Part shown: positions 24,636-33,353 of the stretch, piece after piece | Numbering within the stretch: position 1 is the first letter of the stretch | Layout of the letters: each line of letters begins with the position of its first letter | Source of the DNA: Robertmurraya massiliosenegalensis JC6 | GTDB taxonomy: Bacteria > Bacillota > Bacilli > Bacillales > Cytobacillaceae | NCBI RefSeq assembly: GCF_000311725.1 | Contig: NZ_HE978516.1 | Span: 288,671 to 352,670, forward strand | Direction: 5' to 3' | DNA length: 64,000 nucleotides | The notes under the pieces: model-generated | The model's database searches: none | Told to the model about the DNA's origin: nothing | The model's input: the letters and a program-made list of their open reading frames with translations, nothing else | Made by a program: the position numbers and the translations under genes

Positions 24636-25010
24636 TGTCCGAATATGCGTGCGATTCGGACTCTCTCCTCTTTCCTGTCCGAATATGAACCAGATTCGGA
24701 CAAACTTCACTACTCTCTCCTCTTTCCTGTCCGAATATGTGCGCGATTCGGACAATCCCTACTACTTTCTCCTCTTTCCTGTCCGAATAGGAAGCGGATT
24801 CGGACAATCCCTACTACTCTCTCCTCTTTCCTGTCCGAATATGTGCGCGATTCGGACAATCCCTACTACTTTCTCCTCTTTCCTGTCCGAATAGGAACCG
24901 GATTCGGACAATCCCTACTACTCTCTCCTCTTTCCTGTCCGAATATGAACCGGATTCGGACAAAACTCACTACTACTCTCTCAATCCTGTCCGAAAAATG
25001 TATCCAGATC
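24636..25010. repeat. tandem array of eight hairpins, 52-bp period
   Basis: TGTCCGAAT begins at 24636, 24676, 24728, 24780, 24832, 24884, 24936 and 24988. After the first 40-bp step the spacing is exactly 52 bp six times. In each unit but the last (degenerate) one, TGTCCGAAT pairs with ATTCGGACA across a 9-base centre. The units alternate in type: centre ATGTGCGCG followed by ACTACTTTCTCC, then AGGAAGCGG or AGGAACCGG followed by ACTACTCTCTCC, so a 104-bp dimer has been duplicated. Spacers are pyrimidine-rich on the plus strand. Long open frames across it are artefacts. Confidence 0.92.
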
Positions 25011-25024
25011 ATAATTGAAACAAC

Positions 25025-25071
25025 AAAAAAGCAAGAGGAGAATAGCAGTCGCTTTTCTCTTCTTGCTTTTT
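25025..25071. terminator. bidirectional terminator downstream of the GDPD gene
   Basis: AAAAAGCAAGAGGAGAA and TTCTCTTCTTGCTTTTT arms (one mismatch) around a loop of about 11 bases give A- and T-flanked stems in both directions. It lies 28 bases after the glycerophosphodiesterase stop. Confidence 0.82.
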
Positions 25072-25098
25072 AAGTTTTTCAGAAATCTCTACTAAGAG

Positions 25099-25929
25099 CT
25101 ATTTTCTTGGGTCTACATAATCTGGATAGTCCGTAATAATAGCGTCAACTCCCATTTCAAAAAGGAAATCCACCGCTTCTTGACTACGTGCTGTCCATGA
25201 GCCCATTTTCATCCCAAGTGAATGAACCTGGTTCACTAGCTCTTCCGTTACGATTCCATAGCTCGGATTAAACCAATCAGCATACGTTGAAAACTCTTCC
25301 AAAGCCTCTGCCGTAGTATGGGCACGATTAGATGTTAACACACCGATTGGAACTCGAGGTAGCAGCTCATTCGAAATTTTCATAGATTCGAAGTTAAAGG
25401 ATTGGATAATGATTTTATTATTTTTCGGTTTATCCATGTTACGCTCTTTTAATGCTTGTGCCACTTGTTTTTCAATACCAGGGTAAAGCTCAGGTGCCTT
25501 TAATTCAATTAAAATTCCTACTTTTCCGCGGTAACGATCAAGAATTTCTTCAAATGTTGGGAGTCGTTCTCCAGCAAATTCTTCCCCAAACCAGCTTCCT
25601 GCATCAAGGCTACGGAGCTGTTCAAAGGTTAAATCCCTGACATTTCCAGTTCCGTTTGTAGTACGATTCACTGTTGTATCATGGATTAATACGAGTTCAC
25701 CATCTTTACTTCTTTGCACATCGATTTCAATATAATCTGCTTTCATGTCAACCGCTAAATCAAAAGCAGCAATTGTGTTCTCTGGTGCGTAACCGGAAGC
25801 ACCACGGTGCGCTACATTATCCATCTGCTTTCTTTCTCCTACTGATAGTTCTCCCGCTGACGCTTGGCTAAATGGATTAAACAATAACGTGAACGCAACC
25901 CCTGCACCTACTAGTAATTTTTTGTTCAC
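25099..25929 (-). CDS. glpQ: secreted glycerophosphodiester phosphodiesterase
   Basis: Hydrolyses glycerophosphodiesters to glycerol 3-phosphate and an alcohol outside the membrane. About 276 residues. A signal peptide covers residues 1-26 (KKLLVGAGVAFTLLFNPF, cleavage near ASA). The GDPD catalytic residues are visible: NVAHRGASGYAPENT (catalytic His, Arg and Glu), YIEIDVQ (metal-binding Glu and Asp) and LVLIHDTTVNRTT (second catalytic His). The C-terminal AIITDYPDYV is the usual end. I used the GTG at 25929, nine bases after AGGAG; the ATG three codons upstream is too close to that site. Confidence 0.92.
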   Translation of the reverse strand: MNKKLLVGAGVAFTLLFNPFSQASAGELSVGERKQMDNVAHRGASGYAPENTIAAFDLAVDMKADYIEIDVQRSKDGELVLIHDTTVNRTTNGTGNVRDLTFEQLRSLDAGSWFGEEFAGERLPTFEEILDRYRGKVGILIELKAPELYPGIEKQVAQALKERNMDKPKNNKIIIQSFNFESMKISNELLPRVPIGVLTSNRAHTTAEALEEFSTYADWFNPSYGIVTEELVNQVHSLGMKMGSWTARSQEAVDFLFEMGVDAIITDYPDYVDPRK

Positions 25930-26159
25930 CTTTCCCATCTCCTATCTAGAATATGTATTCAACTGTATTCTAGTAAAGGGATGTTAATGGCGTTTAGTGA
26001 TACATTTACAGCTTAATAAAATCTCTGTGAACAAAATTCCAACTTATTCCTTACGTTTTTTTACAATACATTAGTCAAATTGCTTGATTGGGTACACTCT
26101 ACTGCTGCTAATTCCTCACAACACTCGATTATGATTGAACAAAGTTCGCTTCTAGTCCC

Positions 26160-26282
26160 TCATTTTTTTACATCTCCTAAATAAACAGGTGCCTCTTCAT
26201 ACTTTACTTTGTATTTCGCAAATTCTGAGGGTAAATCTTTTGTTCCATTAAATTCTGAATATCGCTCTACTTCATTGAACAT
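26160..26282 (-). CDS. small ORF downstream of LysR gene, unknown
   Basis: A 40-codon frame from ATG at 26282 to TGA at 26160 with protein-like composition (NEVERYSEFNGTKDLPSEF, YKVKYEEAPVYLGDVKK). It begins eight bases after the LysR stop. It could be a small gene or the tail of a deleted one; the frame is open some ten codons upstream into the LysR end. No family recognised. Confidence 0.3.
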   Translation of the reverse strand: MFNEVERYSEFNGTKDLPSEFAKYKVKYEEAPVYLGDVKK

Positions 26283-26289
26283 ATTCAAG

Positions 26290-27192
26290 CTAACAACCAC
26301 GTTCTTCCTTATTCATTCGAATAAAATTAATAAAAGATCTTACCCCTGTTTTTTGAAAGCGATGCTCTTTTTGCACTAACCACAACTCTCTTTTTATTTG
26401 GAAGTTCGAAATTTTAATTTCGCACAGCGTTCCATATTTTAATTCATTTAATACTGTTAGCTTAGGGAGAATGCTAATCCCTAGTTCAGCCTCTACAGCA
26501 CTTTTAATAGACTGCATACTGCCGAGTTCCATCGAAACTTCAATTTGATCCAGAATAGCCATTTTTCTTAAGGCCTCTTCTACGATTAAACGAGTTCCTG
26601 AGTTTTCTTCTCTCAAAATTATTTTCTCATTGAGTAGTTCCTCAATATCAATCATTTTTCTCTTTTTCCAGTGGTGATTAAAAGGAGCGATTAGAATCAA
26701 TTCATCTTCAGCAAACTTTTCAATCATAAAATCTGAATTTTTCACTGTACCTTCTACCAAAGCAATATCAATTTCATTGTTGGTTAATTTTTCTAAAATG
26801 GTTGGTGTGTTAGCAATCGTTAAATTAAATTTAAGATCGGTATGACGTTTTCCGAAACTCCCCAGTAAACCCGGTAATAGATATTCACCTATCGTCTGAC
26901 TAGCACCTACATGTAGTGAAATCTCTCGCTCCCCTTTTATTTCCTGTAATGCCTCATGTGATCTTTTTAAGTATTCAACCATTTCCTTCGCAAAAGGGTA
27001 GAGCACTTTACCTGCTTCAGTCAGTACTAATTTCCCCTCTGTTCTTTCAAATAGCAATGTCCCATACAACTCTTCTAATTGATGAATTTGTCGTGTTACC
27101 GCTGGCTGTGTTACAAAACCTTTTCTTGCTGCTTTACTGATACTACCTTCTTCTACGACACAGCAAAACATCTTTAAATTCTCAAGATTCAT
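26290..27192 (-). CDS. LysR-family regulator, CysL-like
   Basis: 300 residues: N-terminal winged helix-turn-helix (LENLKMFCCVVEEGSISKAA, FVTQPAVTRQIHQLEEL) and a C-terminal type 2 periplasmic-binding fold (LHVGASQTIGEYLLPGLLG, LREENSGTRLIVEEAL, GISILPKLTV). The ASQTIGEYLLP segment is typical of the CysL/CbbR-like branch that responds to sulfur or carbon metabolites. It is divergent from a TauE-type exporter, which is its likely target. An AAAGGTGG site precedes the ATG. Confidence 0.88.
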   Translation of the reverse strand: MNLENLKMFCCVVEEGSISKAARKGFVTQPAVTRQIHQLEELYGTLLFERTEGKLVLTEAGKVLYPFAKEMVEYLKRSHEALQEIKGEREISLHVGASQTIGEYLLPGLLGSFGKRHTDLKFNLTIANTPTILEKLTNNEIDIALVEGTVKNSDFMIEKFAEDELILIAPFNHHWKKRKMIDIEELLNEKIILREENSGTRLIVEEALRKMAILDQIEVSMELGSMQSIKSAVEAELGISILPKLTVLNELKYGTLCEIKISNFQIKRELWLVQKEHRFQKTGVRSFINFIRMNKEERGC

Positions 27193-27402
27193 GTTTGCAG
27201 TTCCACCTTTTTATTTACATTCATTTTTTGTGCACTTACTCAAAATTCATCATTTATTTCCACAGAAAGTCTTACTTACATTGTTGAAACGACTCAATTG
27301 CTTATGTCGTCAACTTCTCTTATTGTATAAAATATTCACGTTTTGAATGGCGGGTATTCCATTTGTTTATAGGCTATAAAATAATCTTAATATGCAGATC
27401 TT

Positions 27403-27417
27403 ATTACTTCTGGTAAT
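27403..27417. promoter_or_regulatory. candidate LysR operator between divergent genes
   Basis: ATTAC-TTCTG-GTAAT is a 15-bp inverted repeat containing the T-N11-A form preferred by LysR proteins. It lies in the 318-bp gap between the LysR gene and the TauE gene, 94 bases before the TauE start. Binding is inferred from position and shape only. The rest of the gap shows AT-rich promoter-like sequence but no other clear motif. Confidence 0.35.
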
Positions 27418-27510
27418 TTAAAGATAAGGCTCTTTTAACTCAATAGTAGTCACAGAAGAGATACTGGTAAAATTGAAGGCCAAAAATACCAATATAGAAG
27501 GGAGTCACTG

Positions 27511-28317
27511 ATGGAAATAACAACTGGATTGCTACTTCTTTCTGTAGGAATGATTGCTGGCGGTTATGGAACCATTGTTGGTGCAGGTGGAGGATTTATA
27601 TTCGTACCAGCACTGCTTCTATTATTTCATATGGACCCTATTGTGGCGTCTGCCTCAGGGATTGTCATTGTGTTTATTAACGCCTTATCCGGAGTACTCG
27701 GATATGCCAAACAACAAAAAATTAATTATCGAACAGGAATTATCATAGGGATCGGTGCATTTCCAGGCTCTATGCTAGGAATTTGGTTGCTCCAATTATA
27801 TTCATCTAGTTATTTCTATGTTATTTTCGCAACTGTACTTGTTGCACTCGGTATTTTTTTATTTGCGAAAAATTCGCCGTTTAAAATCTTTCCAAAGAAA
27901 AGCACTACTTCTGTTAGCAAGGAGCAGAATACGGCGGGAAAAATGTCCATTGAAAACCCACATCTACCAATAAAAGGATTGCTTCCACTTGGTTTCCTCA
28001 TGGGAGTACTATCTAGCTATCTTGGGATCGGTGGTGGCTGGCTTCTCGTTCCAATTCTCATCTATTTGTTTAAAGTCACAGCACATTATGCAACAGCCAC
28101 TTCTATTTTTTCACTTTCTCTTTATTCAACGATTGGAGTCATTTCACAAATATTTTATAGCAATATCGATTGGCTGACAGTCCTATGGGGTGGTATTGGT
28201 GTAATCATAGGAGCACAAATTGGTGTTCGTTTGTCCCAACGAATTCCAAATAAGATGGTTATTCAAATGCTCTCAGTGCTTTTAATCGTTATTGGTTTTC
28301 GTATGTATTTTACATAA
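27511..28317 (+). CDS. TauE/SafE family sulfite/organosulfonate exporter
   Basis: Membrane exporter of 268 residues with eight predicted segments in two homologous halves. The repeated glycine motifs are clear: GGYGTIVGAGGGFIFVPALL in the first half and SSYLGIGGGWLLVPILIYLF in the second. A loop of about 35 polar residues (126-160) separates the halves. Family members export sulfite, sulfonates or related anions. A GAAGGGAG site precedes the ATG. Divergence from a CysL-like LysR regulator supports a link to sulfur metabolism. Confidence 0.88.
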   Translation: MEITTGLLLLSVGMIAGGYGTIVGAGGGFIFVPALLLLFHMDPIVASASGIVIVFINALSGVLGYAKQQKINYRTGIIIGIGAFPGSMLGIWLLQLYSSSYFYVIFATVLVALGIFLFAKNSPFKIFPKKSTTSVSKEQNTAGKMSIENPHLPIKGLLPLGFLMGVLSSYLGIGGGWLLVPILIYLFKVTAHYATATSIFSLSLYSTIGVISQIFYSNIDWLTVLWGGIGVIIGAQIGVRLSQRIPNKMVIQMLSVLLIVIGFRMYFT

Positions 28318-28389
28318 TTTACAAAGTTAATTGCTTGTTTTCAGATAGACCTATGTGTAAAAATACCACACTGGATCCGATCTTTAACG

Positions 28390-28923
28390 TTAAATATACC
28401 CCATATTTCTACCAAAGGTTAAAAGACTCTCATAAGGATCTTTTCCTTCTAATTCTAGCACTTGGCAGAAAGCTGGTTCAGTCTTGAAGCCTTGTTGCTT
28501 AAGGGATATGACTTTTGCCTTCACTTCCGGAAACTCCTTGATAACGGCATCTTCTATTAACATATGAAGATACGCATACTGGCTTTCTATCGGCCGCGGT
28601 TGCCCAAACAGTTCAAATTCAAATCCTTCAAAAATAAAATTTGCTTTTACGACTGGCTGCTCTCTTATTATAAGTTGTTTTATTCTATAATTTTCGTTCT
28701 CACGATAAAATATATTTAACTCTTCTTCAAATCGTTTTAAATCATATACTTCCATGATCATATCTAAATCCGAACCTTCAATATCCATTTCGATGGGCAA
28801 CGTCCCACAAAGTGTAGGATTATACTCAGATAGTTGTTTCATAATCCCTAAAGATTCAATTGCCGCAAAGGCCCTCTTTTGTTTCTCATTTCCCATTTTT
28901 AAATAATTCGTATTTCTGAACAT
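28390..28923 (-). CDS. DUF4269 family protein, nucleotidyltransferase-like
   Basis: 177 residues of the DUF4269 type: ESLGIMKQLSEYNPTLCGTLPIEM at the start, then DIEGSDLDMIMEVYD near residue 50, whose G-x(n)-DxD form resembles the catalytic segment of minimal nucleotidyltransferases. FIFEGFEFELFGQPRPIESQYAY and QGFKTEPAFCQVLELEGKDPY are further family marks. A GAGGAGAG site precedes the ATG, which lies within the end of a broken NUDIX frame. Biochemical role unknown. Confidence 0.78.
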   Translation of the reverse strand: MFRNTNYLKMGNEKQKRAFAAIESLGIMKQLSEYNPTLCGTLPIEMDIEGSDLDMIMEVYDLKRFEEELNIFYRENENYRIKQLIIREQPVVKANFIFEGFEFELFGQPRPIESQYAYLHMLIEDAVIKEFPEVKAKVISLKQQGFKTEPAFCQVLELEGKDPYESLLTFGRNMGYI

Positions 28924-29077
28924 CGTTACTCTCCTCGGTCTTCTCAGCGTTATTTAAACTCCTCTCTATACACCCATGGCCAACAATTTGATATTCATCC
29001 ATTGCTAGTGGATTCCCCCGTACGTGAGATTTGCCAGTTTTGTCCCTATCTTTGTCATATATATCCCAAACTTCCAT
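28886..29077 (-). pseudogene. NUDIX hydrolase, N-terminal fragment
   Basis: The frame begins like Bacillus IPP-isomerase-type NUDIX proteins (MEVWDIYDKDRDKTGKSHVR, GNPLAMDEYQIVGHGCIER) and then, after about 38 residues, continues as unrelated sequence to a stop. The NUDIX box GX5EX7REUXEEXGU is absent, so the catalytic part has been deleted. It overlaps the DUF4269 start by 38 bases. Probably a remnant that now only serves as leader for the next gene. Confidence 0.7.
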
Positions 29078-29098
29078 AGAATCACCACCAACTTCACT

Positions 29099-30388
29099 TT
29101 ACAAATTTTGAACACGTGGATCGTCTGGATACATTTCCTTTAATTTTACCTTTAATTGGACTACTATTTCTTCGTACATGATTAAGTCTTTATTTATTAT
29201 TTCGAGATAAGCACTAACTGGATCAGAAATATTTTGCCGAATCGCATCACCAAAAGGGGATGTAAATGTACTATCTGAAATGTTCTTTCTTATCCTTTCT
29301 TCGGACATTTCCGTATATTTTAGAGATTCTTTCAGGTCACTTAGTAGTAAAATTTCAGCCAACATTTGAAGATCATACACTTCTAATTCTTCCTTACTTT
29401 TTAACATCGTCATTGTTTCTGACAGTTTAGATTGCTTTACCAATATATGCGGCATAGTTCTACTGACAGAAAGATTATTTGGCTCTAGCCGAAGTACCTC
29501 TTCATAAATATGCTGAGCCATCATATAATCTTCGTTAACTTGGTACTCCTCAGCTTGATTCAATAACTCGGTAATGACGTCTCTTTTTTCTATATAACTA
29601 CTCAATAATTTTTCGCTATTCATCCCTACTATTTGACTAAGAGCTTGCTCTAAATCCATATCCTTTAAAGCTACTAAAATTTCAGGAACAACTGCCATTC
29701 CGAATTGATCAACAAGTTCTTTTACAGCAAAATAACTTTGGAGATACGGGTCAGCTTGCCCATCTCTTTCTTTATGAAAAGAAGTATTTGTAATTAGATC
29801 TTCAAAAGCGATTTTTTCTACTAAATCAATATTAACATCCGTATTCCTGTATTGTATTAGTTCAGAAATCCCTTCATTAAACCAAGTGGGTACACTTTCA
29901 ACAGAGATTCCATGTTCTTCTAAAAAGCGATCCGTTCTATAATGAGCATACTCATGATCGAATAGCTCCTCAAATTTATAGCCAGGCAATAATTTTTCAC
30001 TCATGAGATGCATTGAATCATTAAACGGAAGGTAATACCCGCTTAATTTCTCAGAACTTGAAGCATCTTGAATGTCCTCTTCATTTGTATACACAATAAC
30101 AGTCAATTTATCAGAATTACTTCCATATAACTTGTCTAACTCTTCTTTTACTTTTGGATAAATCGTTTTAATCGTTTCCACTGAAGCCCGATCTTCTTTT
30201 TCAAACTTAATCTCCATCCCCTTAAAATTTTCGCTAAGTAGTTCCATATTAATGGGATTCAATGTCCTTTCGTTCACTAAGTCGGTGGCAAAGTCATTAA
30301 ATACTGTTTTCACCTTATGTACAGCATATACACCGAACAAGGTAAGGAAAATGAATACAATAATTAGGATTTTAAATACTTTTTTCAA
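29099..30388 (-). CDS. membrane-anchored HExxH zincin with C-terminal TPR-like region
   Basis: 429 residues. Residues 1-25 are one uncleaved signal-anchor (KILIIVFIFLTLFGVYAV). The extracytoplasmic part holds a gluzincin-type site: HEYAH at about residue 145 (HExxH) followed by WFNEGISELIQY near 170, whose Glu is the likely third zinc ligand. Residues 275-330 look like one or two TPR units (AEEYQVNEDYMMAQHIYEEV, LRLEPNN). Start is TTG, nine bases after AAGGAG. It resembles peptidase MA-like proteins of Bacillus; substrate unknown. Confidence 0.72.
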   Translation of the reverse strand: MKKVFKILIIVFIFLTLFGVYAVHKVKTVFNDFATDLVNERTLNPINMELLSENFKGMEIKFEKEDRASVETIKTIYPKVKEELDKLYGSNSDKLTVIVYTNEEDIQDASSSEKLSGYYLPFNDSMHLMSEKLLPGYKFEELFDHEYAHYRTDRFLEEHGISVESVPTWFNEGISELIQYRNTDVNIDLVEKIAFEDLITNTSFHKERDGQADPYLQSYFAVKELVDQFGMAVVPEILVALKDMDLEQALSQIVGMNSEKLLSSYIEKRDVITELLNQAEEYQVNEDYMMAQHIYEEVLRLEPNNLSVSRTMPHILVKQSKLSETMTMLKSKEELEVYDLQMLAEILLLSDLKESLKYTEMSEERIRKNISDSTFTSPFGDAIRQNISDPVSAYLEIINKDLIMYEEIVVQLKVKLKEMYPDDPRVQNL

Positions 30389-30709
30389 TGGTAGTATCTC
30401 CTTCTTTTGAAGAATGATTGAATCCTATTTTAAAATAATTGCCCTTATAAGGTTATACGAATGGTTTTCAGTCAGGAATTCTCTTATCTTCCATCTCATA
30501 TTAATCGTCTAGTTCAGAATAATAGCTAATTATTTCAACACAAAAATTAAAAGAAAGGTAATTTTAAAATTAGGCAGTCCAATCAAAGACGTCCTGAACA
30601 TTAAATGATTACGCTCAATCCACTCTTCCCTACTCTCAGTTGTATAATTTAATCGTAATCGTTTTTTTCACTTTCTTTTAGCAAAAGAATTTAGGAACGA
30701 TCTAATAAA
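30389..30709. other. intergenic region without recognisable feature
   Basis: AT-rich sequence between two minus-strand genes. It holds the TTG-start site of the zincin gene's neighbour and presumably a promoter, but I see no gene, hairpin or repeat that I can support. Confidence 0.5.
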
Positions 30710-31048
30710 CTAACTAATATAATGGACAATGATCTGATAGATCGCGATGGAAAGTCCTAATAAACTTGCTTTCATTTTAGATGGGTGATAGCTTTTACTG
30801 CGGTATAAATACAAAAAAACAACCAAAAATCCCAATGGGATCCACAGTTGAAATTCCCCATTTTTTGTACTCTGAGAATAAATTGGAGCGGCATAAGCAC
30901 TAATCAAAAAATAAAAGAAAACTTTATAACGCCCTGTATCTAATTGCTTTCCCCATCTTATTAAAAAGAAAAGAATAATCAGTCCGATAATCGTAATATG
31001 TAATGGGGGTAACGCAAGAGTCACTCCATCTCCAATTTTAAATTCCAA
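30710..31048 (-). CDS. small membrane protein, unknown function
   Basis: I chose a TTG at 31048, which follows AAGGAGGG by seven bases; a GTG 12 codons upstream lacks a site. The roughly 112 residues have four hydrophobic segments (about 13-32, 42-58, 68-80, 93-110) with short polar loops. No conserved motif or family is recognised. It is divergent from a coiled-coil protein gene. Confidence 0.6.
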   Translation of the reverse strand: MEFKIGDGVTLALPPLHITIIGLIILFFLIRWGKQLDTGRYKVFFYFLISAYAAPIYSQSTKNGEFQLWIPLGFLVVFLYLYRSKSYHPSKMKASLLGLSIAIYQIIVHYIS

Positions 31049-31293
31049 TTGTATTCCCTCCTTTTTTAAGTGGAATTTTTTCACGGCTCTGCCTCTATAT
31101 TACCATAATCCTCCAATTAAAACTTAGAATTATTTTAACATTTCTCATCTAAACAAATAAGCGTTATTAAAAATAATTGTCCATTCAAACGCTCCTACCA
31201 TTCCTATAATATGAACTTTTTACAACCTTATTTAATAGATAATAAATGGATGGTATAATAATTGTTAAGAACAAGAAGAAAGGAGAGAAATCT

Positions 31294-31596
31294 GTGGAAG
31301 AAATTTTAAATCAAATTTTAAATGAACTGAAAGAAATGCGAGTAGACATAAGTGAAGTGAAAGGAGACGTTAATGAGATACGGGTTGATGTTAATGAATT
31401 GAAAGTGGACGTTAATGATTTGAAACAAGGACAGGACAGACTAGAAGTTGGGCTAGAAAAGTTACAAAAGAACCTTGTTGAAAGTTTAGATTTATACACA
31501 GATAAAATTGTAAACCATGTTGATGATAAAATCGAAGTTTTAAATAAAAGAGTTTTCAAAGTAGAAACAGAGATAGAGAGATTGACTAGACAATAG
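31294..31596 (+). CDS. small coiled-coil protein
   Basis: Start is taken as GTG at 31294, six bases after AAAGGAG; the frame extends 16 codons further upstream without a site. The 100 residues are almost entirely heptad-like: the unit VDxNELKxDV is repeated (EVKGDVNEIRVDVNELKVDV) over residues 20-50, followed by ELEK-type and VEEIERL-type heptads to the end. There is no membrane segment. Similar Bacillus proteins exist with unknown roles; it probably oligomerises. It stands alone. Confidence 0.65.
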   Translation: MEEILNQILNELKEMRVDISEVKGDVNEIRVDVNELKVDVNDLKQGQDRLEVGLEKLQKNLVESLDLYTDKIVNHVDDKIEVLNKRVFKVETEIERLTRQ

Positions 31597-31794
31597 GAAG
31601 CCCCTACTGCATTTTAACCATTTTATGATTCCCACTTTATACTTTTTGAGAAAAAAAAGTAACCTAAAACATACAAGAAATCCAAGCATTATTTTCCACT
31701 TTGACTCCTTTTTTCTATATAACTAATCGTTGGATACCATTCATCCATTTGACTAAAAAGTTCTGCTAATTTAGCAGAGTCCATCCCTTATGCT

Positions 31795-31896
31795 TCAGGA
31801 GTAGATACCCTCCATCTCTTTAATCATTTTATCCATCATTTCATATATCCCTGTAATGCGGTTATAACGTTCTTTTATATTCTCACTTGTACTCAT
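31795..31896 (-). pseudogene. class I methyltransferase, N-terminal fragment
   Basis: 33 codons from ATG at 31896 to TGA at 31795. The peptide reads STSENIKERYNRITGIYEMM then DKMIKEM, the usual N-terminus of a UbiE-like SAM methyltransferase (RYNRI..IYD.MD.M), but the methyltransferase core is missing. Immediately downstream another frame gives a short unrelated tail (LAELFSQMDEWYPTISYIEK), perhaps from a second deleted gene. It is most likely a deletion scar. Confidence 0.5.
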
Positions 31897-31932
31897 TAAA
31901 AGAATCCACCTATATGAAACAATTAATAGTCG

Positions 31933-33158
31933 TCAAAACTTCCTCATTCGGCGACGCCTGCGATTCCGGTTTTTCAGGAATGCAATGACAGCAAGAATCA
32001 TCATGATGGAAATAATCATGAAGGCGTTTAATTTATTCGATTCTTCCTTTTTTACGACTAGATTAGATTCTTGTACCGTTGTCGTTTGGATTTCAGGGAT
32101 GTCTAATTCAGTCATTGGATATCGAGCAATCTCTTCCTCATTCTGGTTCTCAATTTTTAAAAGACCGTCGCTAGTCACTTCTTCTTTAAACTCTTCCCCA
32201 TCGGAGATTGGAAATAAATGCTTTTCTTTTGTGATAAATATCCGCTCACCCAATGGAAACTCTTTTCCCTTAGGAATAGATGCAAAATGAAAATGAGCAA
32301 AGGCATAATCAAGTAACGTCACTGTGTCATTATAGATTTCTCTCTGTGTTGCTCCCTTTAAAACGACGGCTATAACAGACATGTCCCCTCTTTTTGCCGT
32401 TGTAATTAAGGTCTGACCTGATTGATTGACATAACCATTTTTCCCACCTGTGATCCCTTCATATGGGGGATCTAGCATTAAGCGATGATGCGTATAAATC
32501 GTTGTATCCCAGCCTTCGCCATCCCATTTTAACTCTGTCGTACCAAAAATTTCACGAAATACTTCGTTTTGCATTGCATATTGTGTAAGGCGGGCTAGGT
32601 CTCTCGCCGTAGTCGTATGTTCTGGATCAAATAATCCATGAGGGTTCATAAAATTTGTGTCCGTCAATCCAATCTCTTTTAAATACTCCGTTAATCTACG
32701 GGCAAATTCTTCCTCCGTGCCATGCATATATTCAGCAATTGCTACTCCAGCATCGTTTCCTGAATTAATGAGCAACCCTTGAATAAGCTTCTTAAGTGTA
32801 ACTTGCTCTCCCACTTCTAAATACACTCTCGTTCCATCGACATTTCTAGCTTTTTCACTCGTTGTCACAATAGCATCCAAGTTCCCATGCTCGATTGCAT
32901 ATATCGCAGTAGCGACTTTCGTTAAACTAGCTGGATACATAATCTCATCTGAATTTTTACCAAATAAGACTCTCCCACTACTTTCTTCTATTAATATTGC
33001 TGCTTCACTCATAATCGAAGGCTCTTCCACTAATTCAGCAGCGAACGTTTTATTATTTGAAAACGAACTCAATAATAACACCATGGTTAAGAACATAAAG
33101 GTTATCTTACTATATCGTTTTATTATTTTTTTGATGTATTGTTTGCGATGTTATTCAT
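31933..33158 (-). CDS. D-alanyl-D-alanine carboxypeptidase (DacF/DacB type), 5' frameshift
   Basis: Penicillin-binding protein 5-type carboxypeptidase that trims the terminal D-Ala of peptidoglycan stem peptides. The SxxK motif is in PASLTKVATA, the SxN motif in INSGNDAGVA and the third motif in GGKNGYVN. A C-terminal membrane segment ends in an Arg-rich tail. The reading frame from 33096 lacks the basic part of its signal peptide. A better start (ATG 33158 with GGGGAA upstream) is one base out of frame; an extra A in the A7 run at 33126-33132 would restore NNTSKK plus IIKRYSKITF before the hydrophobic core. So a one-base deletion or a sequencing error truncates the signal sequence. Confidence 0.85.
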
Positions 33159-33314
33159 ATTTCATTCCCCGTGTTGTAATCTTATGAAAACAATTCTACA
33201 TTCGTTTTATATTTTAAAAATATTCCACTTTTTATTTTACCCTTTATAGATATGGATGATCTATTACATTTTCATGAAGTTTTAAATACATTATCTCATA
33301 ATAGCTATAATATA

Positions 33315-33347
33315 AGAAAACCCAGCTAAGGAAAAACCTCAGCTGGG
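33315..33347 (-). terminator. intrinsic terminator after the carboxylate operon
   Basis: CCCAGCT/AGCTGGG arms with inner AGG/CCT pairs (33321-33347), followed on the minus strand by TTTTCT. It lies just past the stop of the enolase-superfamily fossil. Confidence 0.75.
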
Positions 33348-33353
33348 CACTAT

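Noticed and set aside
24636-25010. CRISPR array
   Set aside because: The repeated part is a hairpin of about 27 bp and the spacers are nearly identical pyrimidine-rich sequences rather than unique; no cas genes are in the window.
24427-25073. Long open frames through the hairpin array as protein genes
   Set aside because: The open frames on both strands arise because the 52-bp unit happens to lack stops; the peptides are repetitive and have no start signals or family resemblance.
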